From the NCBI GenBank assembly GCA_035048495.1, contig CM068545.1:14777702-14841701 (forward strand): a stretch of DNA of 64,000 bases, written 5' to 3'. The position numbers were made by a program, and so were the translations under genes. Origin of the DNA: Euptelea pleiosperma. Its lineage: Eukaryota > Streptophyta > Magnoliopsida > Ranunculales > Eupteleaceae. This document shows, piece by piece, positions 13,175 to 24,987 of the stretch (its first letter is position 1; each line of letters starts with the position of its first letter). The notes beneath the pieces are model-generated. The model had not been told where the DNA came from. It ran no database searches and saw only the letters and a list, made by a program, of their open reading frames with translations.

Positions 13175-13489
13175 GAAACCGGCCACATACTGCCCAGATA
13201 GAATGGGATGCAACGGCAACCAGCCAGCTGAGTGTGACACGTGGCATATACAGCATTGTGTGACACACATGTTATGTTGTTGGTGCAGCAAATGCCCAAA
13301 TGCTACTTTTTGTTGGAGCATGATCAGAGAGAGTGCAGAACTCCTAAACAAACACAACAAGGATTCAAAACAAGAAAAACTTATTTTTTTGATATTCTCC
13401 TCGAGATAATGAGATGTCGACAGCTCCCCAATCAAATGGGAGCGTGAGCTTTAGCTCGTTGCTACTACTCCTCTTTGCATAGAGAAATA

Positions 13490-13677
13490 ATTAGCTGGTC
13501 CCGGGGTCCTTCAAACTTTGAAGGTCCCCCTGCCAAAATGTCAGACACGTACTTCAAGGCCTAAACCCAACCCACGTTAACCCCTTGGTTAGTTGGTAAG
13601 GGTGGTTAACAAAGAGTACGTGTCAAACATTTTGGAGGGGCCCCTTCAAAGTTTGAAGGACGTGGGAACAGCGAATT
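13490..13677. mobile_element. Short MITE with CTTCAAACTTTGAAG ends (copy i)
   Basis: The left end (TTAGCTGGTCCCGGGGTCC, then TTCAAACTTTGAAGG) is nearly the inverse of the right end (CCCTTCAAAGTTTGAAGGAC, then GTGGGAACAGCGAA). The inner arms, GTCAGACACGTAC and GTACGTGTCAAACATTTTGG, are also inverted. The same element occurs twice more at 22961-23444. Confidence 0.8.
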
Positions 13678-14022
13678 TTTTCTCCTTTGTATAAAGCTAA
13701 AAAAATCCCTTTCTTTTCTTCCCTCCAATTTAACAGGATAAGATAAAAAAAAGGAACTCCAATTTTCGGAAATTTTTTAATGCAACAAGCAACGCCTCAA
13801 TGGTGTTGCATAGATGTGAAGCAGCAAAAGACAAGGAAATGTCTTGAAAAGACCATGCCAAGAATTAAAATAAGTATTTTTTTTCTTGTTTTTCGGTTGA
13901 ATTGTGCAACTCCATTGAGCGTTGCTTGCTAAAAAAACGGGGTAGAAATTCAAACTCAGCTTCAGCTTAAGCTTCACTTGCCCCAGAACCCTAATTTTCT
14001 TCTCCAATCTTCTAATTCTCCG

Positions 14023-14130
14023 ATGAAACTCTGCAACTGCTTCGTTTCCATCGGAAAACCCTCAAATTTCTACCACTCATCCATTCATGGATTCGTCAGG
14101 AGCTCCATGTCGGCCTCGAATTGTCCCTGA
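14023..14130 (+). other. Possible leader ORF of the MutS2 gene, ended by in-frame stops
   Basis: A 35-codon frame opens with ATG at 14023 and resembles a plastid or mitochondrial transit peptide: it is rich in Ser, Cys and basic residues and has no acidic residues. It ends at TGA 14128-14130. TAA at 14137 and TAG at 14143 follow in the same frame. That frame is also the frame of the conserved MutS2 N-terminus that begins immediately afterwards. It could be the first exon of the MutS2 gene before a small intron, a uORF, or a mutated leader. Confidence 0.45.
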
Positions 14131-14145
14131 AACAGCTAAGGGTAG

Positions 14146-17100
14146 ATTTCAGAGGACCTCCAGAAGGAAACAGAGAAAACCCTAGAATGGCAATCTGTCT
14201 GTTCACAGGTCTCTACCTTCACTTCCACGAGCATGGGTCTTTCTCTTGCTCGTAACGGAAATCTTCCTTTCGGTCGAAGCCTAGAAGAAAGCCAGAAACT
14301 TTTGAACCAGACGACAGCGGCAATGCTCCTTCCTCGGCCGTTGGATTTCTCGGGAATCGAAGATATATCGGAGATCGTGAGTTCTTCTGTTTCGGGAGAA
14401 TTGAGGACGGCTAGCGAGCTTTGTATTGTGAAGCGGACTCTTCGATCAGCTAGGGTAGTTTTTGAGCAGCTGGAGAAGGTTTCATTGGACGAGGGTTCTT
14501 CCGATAGGTATTTGTGCCGATTCTGCTTGAATTATGGTTCTTTCAATTTCAGCCTTTTCCGGTTTATGTAGTTGTTAAATTGGTATTGAAACATAGTTCT
14601 AACTTTTCTTTTCTCTCAAAATTTGGGTTCTCGTTGATGGGTGAGAATTTGTTTATATGTTGGGAATCGTTAAGTTTGAATTGCATTCATAACCTCCTCT
14701 ATCTGCCTGAATCACAGTTCTAGATTTTGATTTTTTTTTTTTTTGGGTTTTCTTTTAATTGGAATGAAATTTGGGTTTTTGGGATATGTAGTTCCACTCA
14801 TGGATTTACTTTTCTGTATCTTTTTTATTTTTACGAACTAATTTTTATAATAAGGTATCTCCCAATATCGTTCTTAAACTTACTGAAGTAATACAACGTT
14901 GGGTTTCCGATCGAGTCATGCTGCAAAACACATCCATGTTTAAGTTATGGGGGCGCTGGTTGCTCTGAGTTAAAAGATTTTTTTTTTTCTTTTTGAGGTT
15001 TTTAGGATTGAAACTGCAGCCCAATACCTTCCGCCCTTTTTCCAGTTTTCCTAGCTGCTGGGTCTCAAGGTCTTGGGTTAGACTTAGTGGGGACATAGAC
15101 AAGAGTGGTAGAATTTTTGAGTGGTTTTAAAGCAATTTGAGAATACTTCATCAAATGGCTTTGAATTGGAAAAAAACGTTGAGTAGTTTGTTTTAACTTT
15201 GAACTTGAAAGAAATGGATTGGGTGTGGACTACCACTGGTAATGAATGGGAAGATAAAAATTGGAAGAAGAAAGAATTTTTTGGTTAGACACATGGAATT
15301 AGGTAAGCATTTTATTCGAACAAATGTAGAACCAGAATGATGGTTTTGTGTCTATTACCAGTTCTTCCTTCTGAATTGAGACTGATCATTCAAATAGATG
15401 GGGGCAAACCAATGAGTTCGGATCGAGCAGTTATGGAGCTGTTGGAAAATATCATCAAATGGTTATATTTGCCCTGGTGCTTTGTGTCTGAAATGTTCGA
15501 ATGTCTTGGCCTTCCAAAACAGAATCAGGAATGTTTTTTTTTCTTAAACTGTATAGTATAATTTTTAGTCAATTTTTTTTTTTTTTTGTGTGGTAGATAG
15601 ATTATAGGTAGAGTTGTAGATATGAGTAGTCTTGCATTGGATATAGAAGGCTGCACACATAGCTCTTTGATGGGCCTTTGAACAGATTTCATTTTTGTTT
15701 GAAATCATTCAAGATCTTTCCTTTTACCAGACGAGTTCTTATGTTTTTGCACAGAATGAAAAGAAAAATGGTTTTAGAAGGGATTGTTGTATTTTTCTAC
15801 AAAGCTAGTCCTCGTTTTTCTTTTCTTTTTCTGGTAACTGAAGATCGAACATCATTGCGTAGAGGTTTGTAGTTCATTATAGTAGTAAGTAGTCGTTGCG
15901 ATTGATTTCATCAAATGGGTGTTTTGCAGGTACTCTCCTCTTCTTGAAATTCTTCAGAACTGTGATTTTCTGACAGGATTGGAGCAAAAAATAGGATTTT
16001 GTATAGATTGTAATCTTTTAGTAATCCTCGATCGAGCTAGTGAAGATCTGGAAATCATTAGGTCAGAGAGGAAGAGGAACATGGAAATCCTGGAATCTCT
16101 GTTGAAGGAAGTATCAACTCGGATTTTGCAGGCTGGGGGTATTGACAGTCCCTTGATTACCAAGCGACGGTCAAGGATGTGTGTTGGTATTAGGGCTTCC
16201 CACAGATCTTTGCTTCCAGATGGTGTAGTTCTAAATGCTAGTAGCTCTGGAGCAACATACTTTATGGAACCTAGAGATGCAGTGGAGTTGAACAATATGG
16301 AAGTGAGGCTTTCAAACTCCGAGAAAGCCGAGGAGGTAGCCATTCTGAGTTTACTTACATCCGAAATAGCAGAATCAGAATCAGAGATCAGGTATTTGTT
16401 GGAGAGAATTCTAGAATTGGATCTTGCTTCTGCTAGAACTGCTTATGCCCAGTGGATGAATGGGGTCTGCCCAGTTTTGGGTCAGGAAAATTGTGAGGGA
16501 GTCGAATCAAGTAAAACTGAGAATTCTTTATCAGTAGATATTGAAGGTATACGACATCCCGTGCTCCTTGAGTCCTCTCTTAGAAGTTTTTCTTCTGTCC
16601 CAATAATGGAATTGCCTAGGGGGAATGACATACTGAAGTCTGGAAGATTGTCAGAAGGTGAATGTAATCTTCCTGTGCCAATAGACATTAAGATTGGACG
16701 CACCACAAAGGTGGTTGTGATCTCAGGACCTAATACTGGAGGAAAAACTGCTTCCATGAAAACACTGGGGTTGGCATCTCTTATGTCCAAGGCTGGTATG
16801 TATTTGCCAGCTAAAAACAACCCAAGGCTTCCATGGTTTGATCTTGTTCTAGCAGATATCGGAGATCACCAGGTAGTAGCTTATCTTGTTTATGGAAGAG
16901 AAAGTCTCTAATGTGTTTTGCTGAAGCTATTTAGTTTTATTCTGAAACTCTTGTTTTTGGATTGAAGTCTTTGGAACAAAACCTCTCCACCTTTAGCGGG
17001 CACATCTCACGTATCTGTAAAATCTTGGAAATGGCCTCAAAAGAATCGCTCGTTCTCATTGATGAAATTGGGAGTGGGACTGACCCTTCAGAAGGTGTGG

Positions 17101-20100
17101 CTCTTTCCACCAGCATCTTGCAGTATCTCAAAGATCGAGTGAATTTAGCTATGGTAACTACCCATTATGCGGATTTAAGTTGTCTAAAAGAGAAGGATGC
17201 TCGGTTTGAGAATGCTGCAATGGAATTTTGTCTGGACACTCTACAACCTACCTATCGCATACTCTGGGGAAGTACTGGTAATTCAAATGCCTTGGATATT
17301 GCTAAATCAATTGGCTTTGATAAGAAAGTGCTTGATTGTGCACACAAGTGGGTGGAGAGACTAATGCCAGACAAGCAAAAGGAGCGGAAGGGTTTGCTTT
17401 ACCAGTCATTGGTGGAGGAAAGGAACACGTTGGAAGCTCAGGCCAGGAGAGCTGCATCTCTTCATTCAGAAATTATGGAGCTTTATAATGAGGTATGGTT
17501 TTAAAAGGCATTGATCAGTTGCTACTCCTACTTTCTACTGCTTCAGTATACTCACGAATCAAGATCAATGTTAAAAACTTGCTTTGTTGGCTTAATTTTG
17601 GCTGCACTAAGAGCACTGTCCGAAATTTGATTCCATACAAAATTGGCCAAGTGGGTTATTTCTGCTTAAGTTAGACATTTGAAGAATTCTGCTTTTTCTA
17701 AAGTGTCAATTTTATTGTTGGCCTAGTCCCACACTGAGAATCATGGTTTGAAGTATCATTCTGTCTCAGAAGGTCTCGCTTGTAATGTCATGGTCTCAAT
17801 TCTCATGGGCGACCAAAACGATTCATTGGGGGATTGTCTCAGTTTTTTCCTGGTTTGTTTTGCCGTTGTCTGGGTTTATTTCGTATGGTCTTGGTTATTT
17901 GTTTCTTCAACTACTGAGACATACCTCGTGACCGGGACTTTAACCATGAATGCCTTAGTCATGAGAAGAGACAACCAGAACATGAATCCGATGTTTTAGA
18001 TGACAAATTGACACATCAGGACAATTGTGCGATTATATGTGTGTTTGTGTAGTAGTTGTAGTTAATATAGAATACAACATAAGAAAATGCTCTAATAAAT
18101 TGATTAGGAAAGCGTAATCCAGCATGTCTAGTCTCCAATCTGACCAACCAGGTGTGCAAAGTTGCCACTCCCACCATTTGATAAGCATCACCACCTAAGA
18201 GATATCCTCATCATCAGGATTTATGAAAGGATATTGCAAAAAACATTTTGCCGACTGCCAACCTGACGTAAACCTCCTTCCTTCAAAGTTTGAGACCAGC
18301 AATGCAATTTTAAAAGCATCACTGAGGAGATCTCCTACGACAAAAAATTGATGCGAATTGGATATTTGTAAATTTGTAACCGTCTGATCTGTAGATGCTT
18401 TCTTTCTTGAAAGCAGTTGAAAGCCCAAAAAGGGGGAGATGAAGGTTGAAACGGACATGGATAGGTAGTCAGAAAACATTCGAAGACACAGACCATGGCT
18501 GAAGATATACCTCTCGATAGAGTTGAATGATGAAAGAGGAGTCATGTTGTCGACAAATAGTTTGGCATGCTTTTTCTTACCGTGTGGAAGAGTGATATAT
18601 TGGATGGTTAGGCATATGATTATTTGATTGGGTCAATTTTCCTGTGTAGTGTTCATGATTAGGGTCATTCAATCACATGCATTCAGATTGTCAGAAAAGA
18701 AAACGAAAAAAATTGTTTCTAGTGTGCTTGTTAAGGCCAATGACTTGTTGCCAACATTTTTTTTCATAATCCATCATCTGTAATGTGTGGATGTATTAAA
18801 GAGGAGAATAACTTACAGAAAGTCCCAATGGTAGCCCAATGCACAACAGTAGCTTTAATCTTCCTAAATACTGCATCCTTGTTACTATACTTGTCTTCAA
18901 TGATATGCTTCTCTTTCCTTCCAAACACTCCATCCAAAAAGCAAAAGGAATCATCCTCCAAACTATCTTCCTCTTGTCATCCGAGCCATCCAAAATCCAG
19001 CATTACATGTATCTTGTCAAAAAAGTGAAGATACATCTTAGCTATCATATAATATCAACAAACAAGAAATTAAAAAGGTTGATAACTGCTATTTCCTATA
19101 ACCAATTCTGTTATGCACTCCTAACTGTTGGCCTTTAAATCCTTCTGCTTATTGACGAAGATCCGAGATGAAGCAGAAGATCTTGATAGGCGTGAGGCAG
19201 CTCTAAAAGCAAAGGAAGCCCAATGGGTCCAGCGGGAACTCAAAACTGCAAAATCTCAGATAGATGCTGTGGTTAAGAACTTTGAGAATCAACTCAGTAT
19301 TGCTAGTCCTGATCAGTTTAATTTACTGATTAGGGAATCAGAAGCTGCAATTGCATCCATCATTGAAGCTCACCGTCCGACTGGTGATTTCTCAGTCAGA
19401 GAAATGGATAATAGTTCTTATGTCCCGGAAATTGGAGAGCAAGTCCATGTAAAGGGATTAGGAGATAAGTTGGCTACCGTAGTCGAAGCACCTGGGGATG
19501 ATGGGACTGCTCTCGTCCAATACGGGAAAATTAAGGTCCGCGTGAAGAAAAGCAATATTATAGCTATTCCAGGTGGTGAAAGGAATGATGCGACTACATC
19601 TGTCCCACGACTGAAAAGGCTGGTATGTATTGAACAGTGCTCCTATAGAACTTCTGAGTTTTTGTTATGCCCTTATTTTGTTTATCTGTTTTATCTTTTT
19701 ATCACGAGGAATAATCAAGTCTGATTGAGAAGATGGGAGGAAGCCATCTCTTCTGCCTTTGTCATACATGTTGCAGATACTAATGGTGTTTGGGACTGGG
19801 TCCCACCACTCGATGGATATCAAGGAGATATCCAGGGCCAAAAGTTTACCCAATCGGATGATGCTAACGATCCGATCTGTTGCAAAGAAGTTTATTCACT
19901 AGGAATAGTAAGCATGCATAATTATATCAACACATAAAATAATGCATGAGTGCATTTTTTTTTATCGTTTACATAAATTATGTATTTCCATGCACAAATT
20001 TCAAGATCTGTTTTATTTTTCCCCTTTTCGTTATCCACGTGATTTTCATTTTGAATTTCCTACACGCATCATTCGTTTCTTATTAAACTATAAAAGTTGA

Positions 20101-21052
20101 ATCTTCTTTTTTCTCTAGTCAGCTCTCACTGGAAGAGAATCCAATAGAAAAAAAAAAAGATGTTTCTAAACAGTTACGCCATCTTAGAATTTCTGTCAGC
20201 AGCACGGTGGTGTACACATATTTGCAGATGTATGTGCATATCTAGATGCACATGCATTGATGCATTTTAGTTCATTTGTTTCATAACGTCTGTTCTCTTA
20301 GTGGGCCATCTTAATGTTTCTCCATCGTTGGGAGGTATAGTTTAAATGCCGATGTCTAGAGACATGCCTGGCATATACTTTTGTTGATTTAGTTCATCAT
20401 ATTTGGTACAAACACAATCTCTACACGTAATGCTCTTCGAATTAAGTTGTATCCCACTTGGCAAAAAACGATAAATAAATTGTATTCCACATGGGCCATC
20501 CCATTTTTCTCCATCAGTTCATGCATGGATACCTACATAAAAGAGATGCATGCATACATTTAATACATTGAATTAGTGTAGGCCATGCCTCCTAATTGAG
20601 AACACCTTACTCAAAAGCAGGGCGTCTAACAAATGAATGAGTTGGTTAGGCTTAACTAGCTGCGGGCCATTCGTATTTCTTTAATCGATTCCAATAATGC
20701 TAAAATTGATCAATTTGAGTTTTGATGCACATTGTAGGGTCAGCAGCAAAGAATTTCTGGGAGGACTCTTGCAGAGGCAAACAAAGATGAGGAGGTTTCT
20801 TACGGACCAGTGGTGCAGACATCAAAGAACACCATGGATCTTCGTGGCATGCGGGTTGAGGAAGCTTCTCACCAACTCAGCATGGCTATCGCGGCATGTA
20901 GGTCTAAAGGGGTACTCTTTGTTATTCATGGAATGGGCACTGGGGTTGTTAAGGAGCGTGCACTCGAGATACTAAGAAACCATCCTCGTGTTGCCAAGTT
21001 TGAACAGGAAAGTCCAATGAACTATGGTTGTACAGTTGCATATATCAAATGA
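14146..21052 (+). CDS. MutS2-family mismatch-repair ATPase with Smr domain
   Basis: Exons: about 14146-14507, 15930-16872, 16968-17492, 19161-19622 and 20738-21052 (TGA). All introns are GT-AG and phases agree. Counting from the in-frame ATG at 14233 there are 839 residues, but conserved sequence (TLEWQSV...FTSTSMG) begins upstream of that ATG, so the true start is unresolved. Visible motifs are Walker A GPNTGGKT (358-365), the Walker B acidic pair DE (438-439, in [14 protein letters not shown]), TTHYADL, a charged coiled coil around 581-650, and a C-terminal Smr domain with DLRG (769-772) and HGMGTG (799-804). MutS2 proteins lack the mismatch-reading N-terminal domain and act in recombination control or ribosome rescue in bacteria. 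Plant members are usually predicted to be organellar. This copy matches the At1g65070-type plant genes. Confidence 0.92.
14508..15929 (+). other. MutS2 intron 1
   Basis: GT at 14508 and CAG at 15927-15929 join AG|G to restore an Arg codon. The intron is T-rich, with several poly-T runs. Small open frames inside it, such as 15337-15561 and 15678-15872, have no family resemblance. Confidence 0.85.
17493..20737 (+). other. MutS2 introns 3 and 4 (around exon 19161-19622)
   Basis: Intron 3 (17493-19160) and intron 4 (19623-20737) carry no recognisable mobile element. Around 18180-18560 and 18780-19030 there are short antisense-looking open frames without family resemblance. I see nothing else in them. 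Confidence 0.7.
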
Positions 21053-21357
21053 AATACCCGTTCAGGTCTTAACCTATAGTTCAATTGAATGGTGTTCTAT
21101 GTTGCAGGCTTGCAGCCTTGACCACCTGAAAAAAATATATATATATGAAAAGAAAATAACTAGATTTTTCAATATGGAATGTCTGGTTATGTTTTTATGT
21201 TGTCTCTCCTAATACTCTGCTTTCGATAATTTTGGAATTATGCAACATTTAGGTCACCTATGGTTACAATGTTTATCATTTTCCCTGAAATTTTAGCCTA
21301 ACAAGTGAAAACCAAGTCTTTTCGGAGTTCATATAGCACTCACATCCTAAATTGACA

Positions 21358-21597
21358 GTGCGTTGTTAACGGATGTTATAATGCCTGTTATAACAGTATC
21401 GCTCCAAGAACGTTACCGTATTTGCTCAAAGAAAGACTGAACTTTTGGAAAATAACGCCTGTTATAATGCCCGTTATCTGTTGTTTTACATCGATATTAT
21501 TTTGAAAAAAGTATTCAAATATTAATTTTTTTTTACTATATTTGACCCTTAACTGTGACGTTACCTGTCCGTTATAACAGTCCAATTTAAACCTTGG
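21358..21597. mobile_element. MITE-like repeat related to the CCAAGGTTTAAA family, copy C
   Basis: This stretch is built of GTTATAACAG, AACGTTACCG and CCTGTTATAA blocks and ends in TTTAAACCTTGG, the inverse of the CCAAGGTTTAAA end of copy A. The other terminus is not clear. It lies just 3' of the MutS2 gene. Confidence 0.5.
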
Positions 21598-21928
21598 TGC
21601 GCAATGCTATTTTTGCGACCAAACACGCCTTAAAAGAGAAAATATCCATTTTGGCACTTGTCAAACTCAAAGACAGGGACTTACACTAGTTTTGATTGGG
21701 TCCTTTGGAGACCAATTTAATTGAAAGCTGCTGTTAAAGTCTGGCCATTAGAAAAAGAAACCAATAATGCGGATAGCGACTCAACTTTTTGCCCAATTTT
21801 TTTTTTGTAATTTTTAATTTTTATGTTGTAATCAGACTCGACTTTTTGCCCAAATTGGCGCTAATCAGCTTAATAAGGGCAAAATTTAATAATAGCTCCA
21901 TGACAAAATAACGTAAGGCCGATTTAAG

Positions 21929-22495
21929 GGTATTTTACTGAAGGGAGCTCATATTTGCACACCTTATTTCCTATCCCGGTGGACTCCTAGTGGGGGCACA
22001 CCCCAAAAAAGAGATCTCTCTAAAACTTGGCTGATTGGTGACCTCACTAACAGCCCACAAAATGAGCCACATGGCACATTATTAGAGGACACTGACCGTA
22101 TAGATGTTTGGCCAATCTCTAAGTGGATCTACAAACCAAAATTCATCTTGATTAGTGATTTTCAAGTGTTGAATGGAGCCATTTCACGGGTTGATTTAAC
22201 CGTGGGAATTTGAGCATTATCAACTATTATTTGGGGTACAAGATCGAAAGGTTTGAAATCACTAATCAAGCTGATTTTTCTTTTTTAGGTTCACCTAAGG
22301 ATTGGCCAAACATCCATACGGTCAGTGTCCTATAAAAATATGCCACGTGGCTCATTTTGTGAGCGGTCAGTGACCATCACCGGTCAGCCAAGTTTTAGAG
22401 AGAGATCTCTCTTTTTGGGGTGTGCCCCGACTAGGAGTCCACCGGGATAGGAAATGGGGTGTGCAAATATGCACTCCCTTTACCGAAATGTCCAC
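21929..22495. mobile_element. Long foldback MITE (~220-bp arms)
   Basis: Nearly the whole 567 bp folds on itself. The left arm (AAGGGAGCTCATATTTGCAC, ATCCCGGTGGACTCCTAGT, AAGAGATCTCTCTAAAACTT, GATGTTTGGCCAAT) is mirrored by the right arm (TTTTAGAGAGAGATCTCTC, ACTAGGAGTCCACCGGGAT, GTGCAAATATGCACTCCCTT). The centre is near 22210. There is no ORF. The arms are still highly similar, which suggests fairly recent activity. A shorter relative is at 12285-12624. Confidence 0.85.
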
Positions 22496-22960
22496 GATAC
22501 TTGTGACCAATTTTAACCAAGTTCTTGTTTAAAACGTTATTTTTTTGCCTTAAAATGTGACTTATTTTTAATCAAAATTGGATTTGTACATAATCTCTTA
22601 GAGACGTGCAATCTTAAAGAAAGTGAGATTAAAGCCTTGGCTTATTTTTCTGAAAATAGTATTACCATGAATTTTCGATTATACGCGAGGGAGACTTCAA
22701 TTATCTTTGAGATAGAGATATCTTGTCTTGACGCTAGAATCAATAGACTCATATTTTCGGTCTCTAATTTTTGCTAAGACTCGTCCTTCCACTTCTGTTC
22801 AGAATCTGCTTTGGCAAAAGTGATGCAAGGTTAGCGCTATCAACCATCGTTGGATTCCACGTCGGAGAACACGAGTGAAAAGACCAGTCCCCTGAACCCG
22901 ACCATCTTTGTTAATTACAAGAAAATCGGAAACAACATCACATGTTCTAATGTGAGAAAA

Positions 22961-23287
22961 AGATTCGCTGGGCCTGACCTTCAAACTTTGAAGGTCTCCA
23001 TCCAAAATGGGAGTAAAACATCTGTCACAGGATGCTGTGACCAAAGCCCGTCGATGGTCAGCGCCCTCTACTAGTGTGCTGTGTGGCTCGTATTGTGGGT
23101 TATGACGACTTTGGTCACAGCATCTTGTGACAAGTTTTACTCCCAAATGTCTGACGTGTACGTCAAGTCTAAACCTAACTCATGTTAAACCCTTAGTTAG
23201 TTAGCTTAGGATAATTTAACAAAGGGTATGTGTCAGACATTTTGGGAGGAGACCTTCAAAGTTTGAGGGACTCCGAACCGAAGATCT
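22961..23287. mobile_element. CTTCAAACTTTGAAG MITE (copy ii), interrupted by a foldback
   Basis: The ends are AGATTCGCTGGGCCTGACC, then TTCAAACTTTGAAGG, on the left and CCTTCAAAGTTTGAGGG, then ACTCCGAACC, on the right. The interior contains the family block GTCTGACGTGTACGTCAAG and its inverse. The element is split by the foldback at 23011-23142. Confidence 0.8.
23011..23142. mobile_element. Nested foldback element, Mutator-like termini
   Basis: This 132-bp insert has inverted ends GAGTAAAACATCTGTCACAG and CTTGTGACAAGTTTTACTC. It carries inner arms GATGCTGTGACCAAAG and CTTTGGTCACAGCATC. It sits inside MITE copy ii, and the flanks CCAAAATGG and CCAAATGTC look like a diverged 9-bp target duplication. 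It shares the GAGTAAAAC(A/T)TC end with the element at 23445-23604. Confidence 0.75.
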
Positions 23288-23444
23288 TCAAACTTTGAAG
23301 GTTCCTCCCAAAATGTCTGACACGTATCCTATTGATAACAAACTAATCAAGGGTTTAACGGGGTTGGGATTAGGCCTTGACATACGTGTCAGACATTTTG
23401 AGATGGAACCTCAAAGTTTGAAGGTCCCGGGACCAGCGAATCTT
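23281..23444. mobile_element. CTTCAAACTTTGAAG MITE (copy iii)
   Basis: The left end AGATCTTCAAACTTTGAAGG and right end CCTCAAAGTTTGAAGG, then TCCCGGGACCAGCGAATCT, are inverted repeats. The interior blocks, AAAATGTCTGACACGTA and ACGTGTCAGACATTTTG, are also inverted. It is directly adjacent to copy ii and hosts the insertion at 23445. Confidence 0.8.
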
Positions 23445-23604
23445 GAGTAAAACTTCCGTCACAATGGGATTGCAAATCACACAAAACACAGCCAATGAGT
23501 TCTCGGCACGTACATCTAAAAAGCAAAAGCACTTGTGTACGTGCCGAGAACTCATTGGCTGTGTTTTGTGTGATTTACAATTTCGTGTGATGGAAGTTTT
23601 ACTC
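23445..23604. mobile_element. Near-perfect hairpin element with 9-bp target duplication
   Basis: The left arm starts GAGTAAAACTTCCGTCACA and includes AACACAGCCAATGAGTTCTC and GGCACGTAC. The right arm is its close reverse complement, ending GGAAGTTTTACTC, with a loop of only about 10-15 nt near 23525. Flanking 23436-23444 and 23605-23613 are identical GCGAATCTT copies, a perfect 9-bp target-site duplication. Nine bp is the size made by Mutator-superfamily transposases, so this is probably a non-autonomous MULE foldback. A transcript would form a long hairpin. Confidence 0.85.
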
Positions 23605-24305
23605 GCGAATCTTCTCTTAATGGAAACCTCTTTTCTCACATAATGTTCCATCAGGAGATGGCCCATGAAACCAATGAGAGCTTCGAATTGATTGATCAGG
23701 TGTGTGGTTTAGATTGGATAATACCACAAATTTAATATTTAAATGCTCCAAGGCATTGCTTTACGTGCCATGGCAATTTCAACTTGGATCTCTCGACCGA
23801 ACAAAGATGAGAAATTTTTTGAAGCAACGATATACTGCCAACTGGCCAAGTGGCACTCATAAAATAGTACCACGTGTCCTGTTTGACGCATGCTTGTTTG
23901 CTCTTTTGAATACAGTTGATATCTGACTTTGGAAAAAAAAGGTTGGGTGGGGCCCAGTTTGTCAAAAAGGAGGATCGCCAGCACCTGCTTGATGGACGCA
24001 TGTAACAGCTCAGCTGTCGTCATCACAACTCACATGATTTGTTTAGAACCATAAAGAGACAGGAGGAGGATACGATTACGAGTCGTTGAACTTGATTCGG
24101 TAGATTGTCAGGCTACAGGACTAAAGTACCCCCCTGAATTTGAAGATGTGACTTACATACCCACGGCACTCCCCAACAAAGCATTTGTCGCAATGAGTGT
24201 GAGTAGTTGAGATCCACCGTCCAATTCGGGATAAGATCTCGGCCCTTCTTTATTGGAGCCTATTAGAAGAGGAGACAATTGAGCGGGAAAGGCTTCCATG
24301 CGCTA

Positions 24306-24478
24306 GGGCTGTACGTACCAAACAAAACCGGCTCAAGTTGTGCCCCCATCAGCAAAAAAACTAAAATAACCGTGCCCCCAACTAACCTGGTTTGCGTTTG
24401 TGTTTGTAATTTGCACAGTTATTTTAGTTTTTGCTGACATGTCACAATTTGAGTAGGGCCGTTTTGTTTGGTTCGTGT
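24306..24478. mobile_element. Small foldback MITE
   Basis: The left arm (CGTACCAAACAAAACCGGCT, then CAAGTTGTG and CAAAAAAACTAAAATAAC) is inverted in the right arm (GTTATTTTAGTTTTTGCTGA, CACAATTTGAG, GGCCGTTTTGTTTGGTTCG). The flanks GAGATCCACCGTCCA (24210 and 24490) are directly repeated outside it. They may be part of a larger composite. Confidence 0.7.
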
Positions 24479-24987
24479 GTGAGTGACTGAGATCCACCGT
24501 CCATTTAGAGTATAAAATCTCAGCCACTCTTTGTTGAAGTAAGACAACTTCCTTATTTTGTTATATAGATTATAAAATGCCCTTGAGAGACATGTTTATT
24601 TAACGTGTTAGAAAAAAGAAAAGAAAAATAAAGCGGGTGGGAGGGGGGACTGTATGGAGATCTCCTTGGTCGGAAGTCTTTGATTCCATGTACTTAGATC
24701 TTAAACTAATCAATCACAAGTGCAAATATAATGTAATATATTGGCTGGGGGGGGGGGTGTCTGTACACACTCTTATAATAGGCCGCGATTTCGAACCGTA
24801 TAATAGATATCCGGTGTGGTTTATTGGAGGATCATTTGTACAACCTCCTACAAAATGTTATTTTTATGATAATAATCCTAGGCCAAAGACTAGATCGGAC
24901 CCAATCCACATGTTTTATAGATCAAACCTGCATAATATGGATTCAAATCGGGTTGGATCTCGGGTTTGTTTCCATTCATGCCTTACT

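Noticed and set aside
13100..13435. 111-codon minus-strand frame near the tandem duplication
   Set aside because: It spans the (GA)n tract and unrelated sequence, with no motif or neighbouring exon support.
14128..14145. Organelle-type U-to-C RNA editing that removes the three stops
   Set aside because: That editing is known for organelle transcripts of some land plants, not nuclear mRNAs of flowering plants. A splice or mutation explanation is simpler.
15337..15872. Small open frames between MutS2 exons 1 and 2
   Set aside because: They are intronic, with no conservation that I can recognise and consistent splice sites skipping them.
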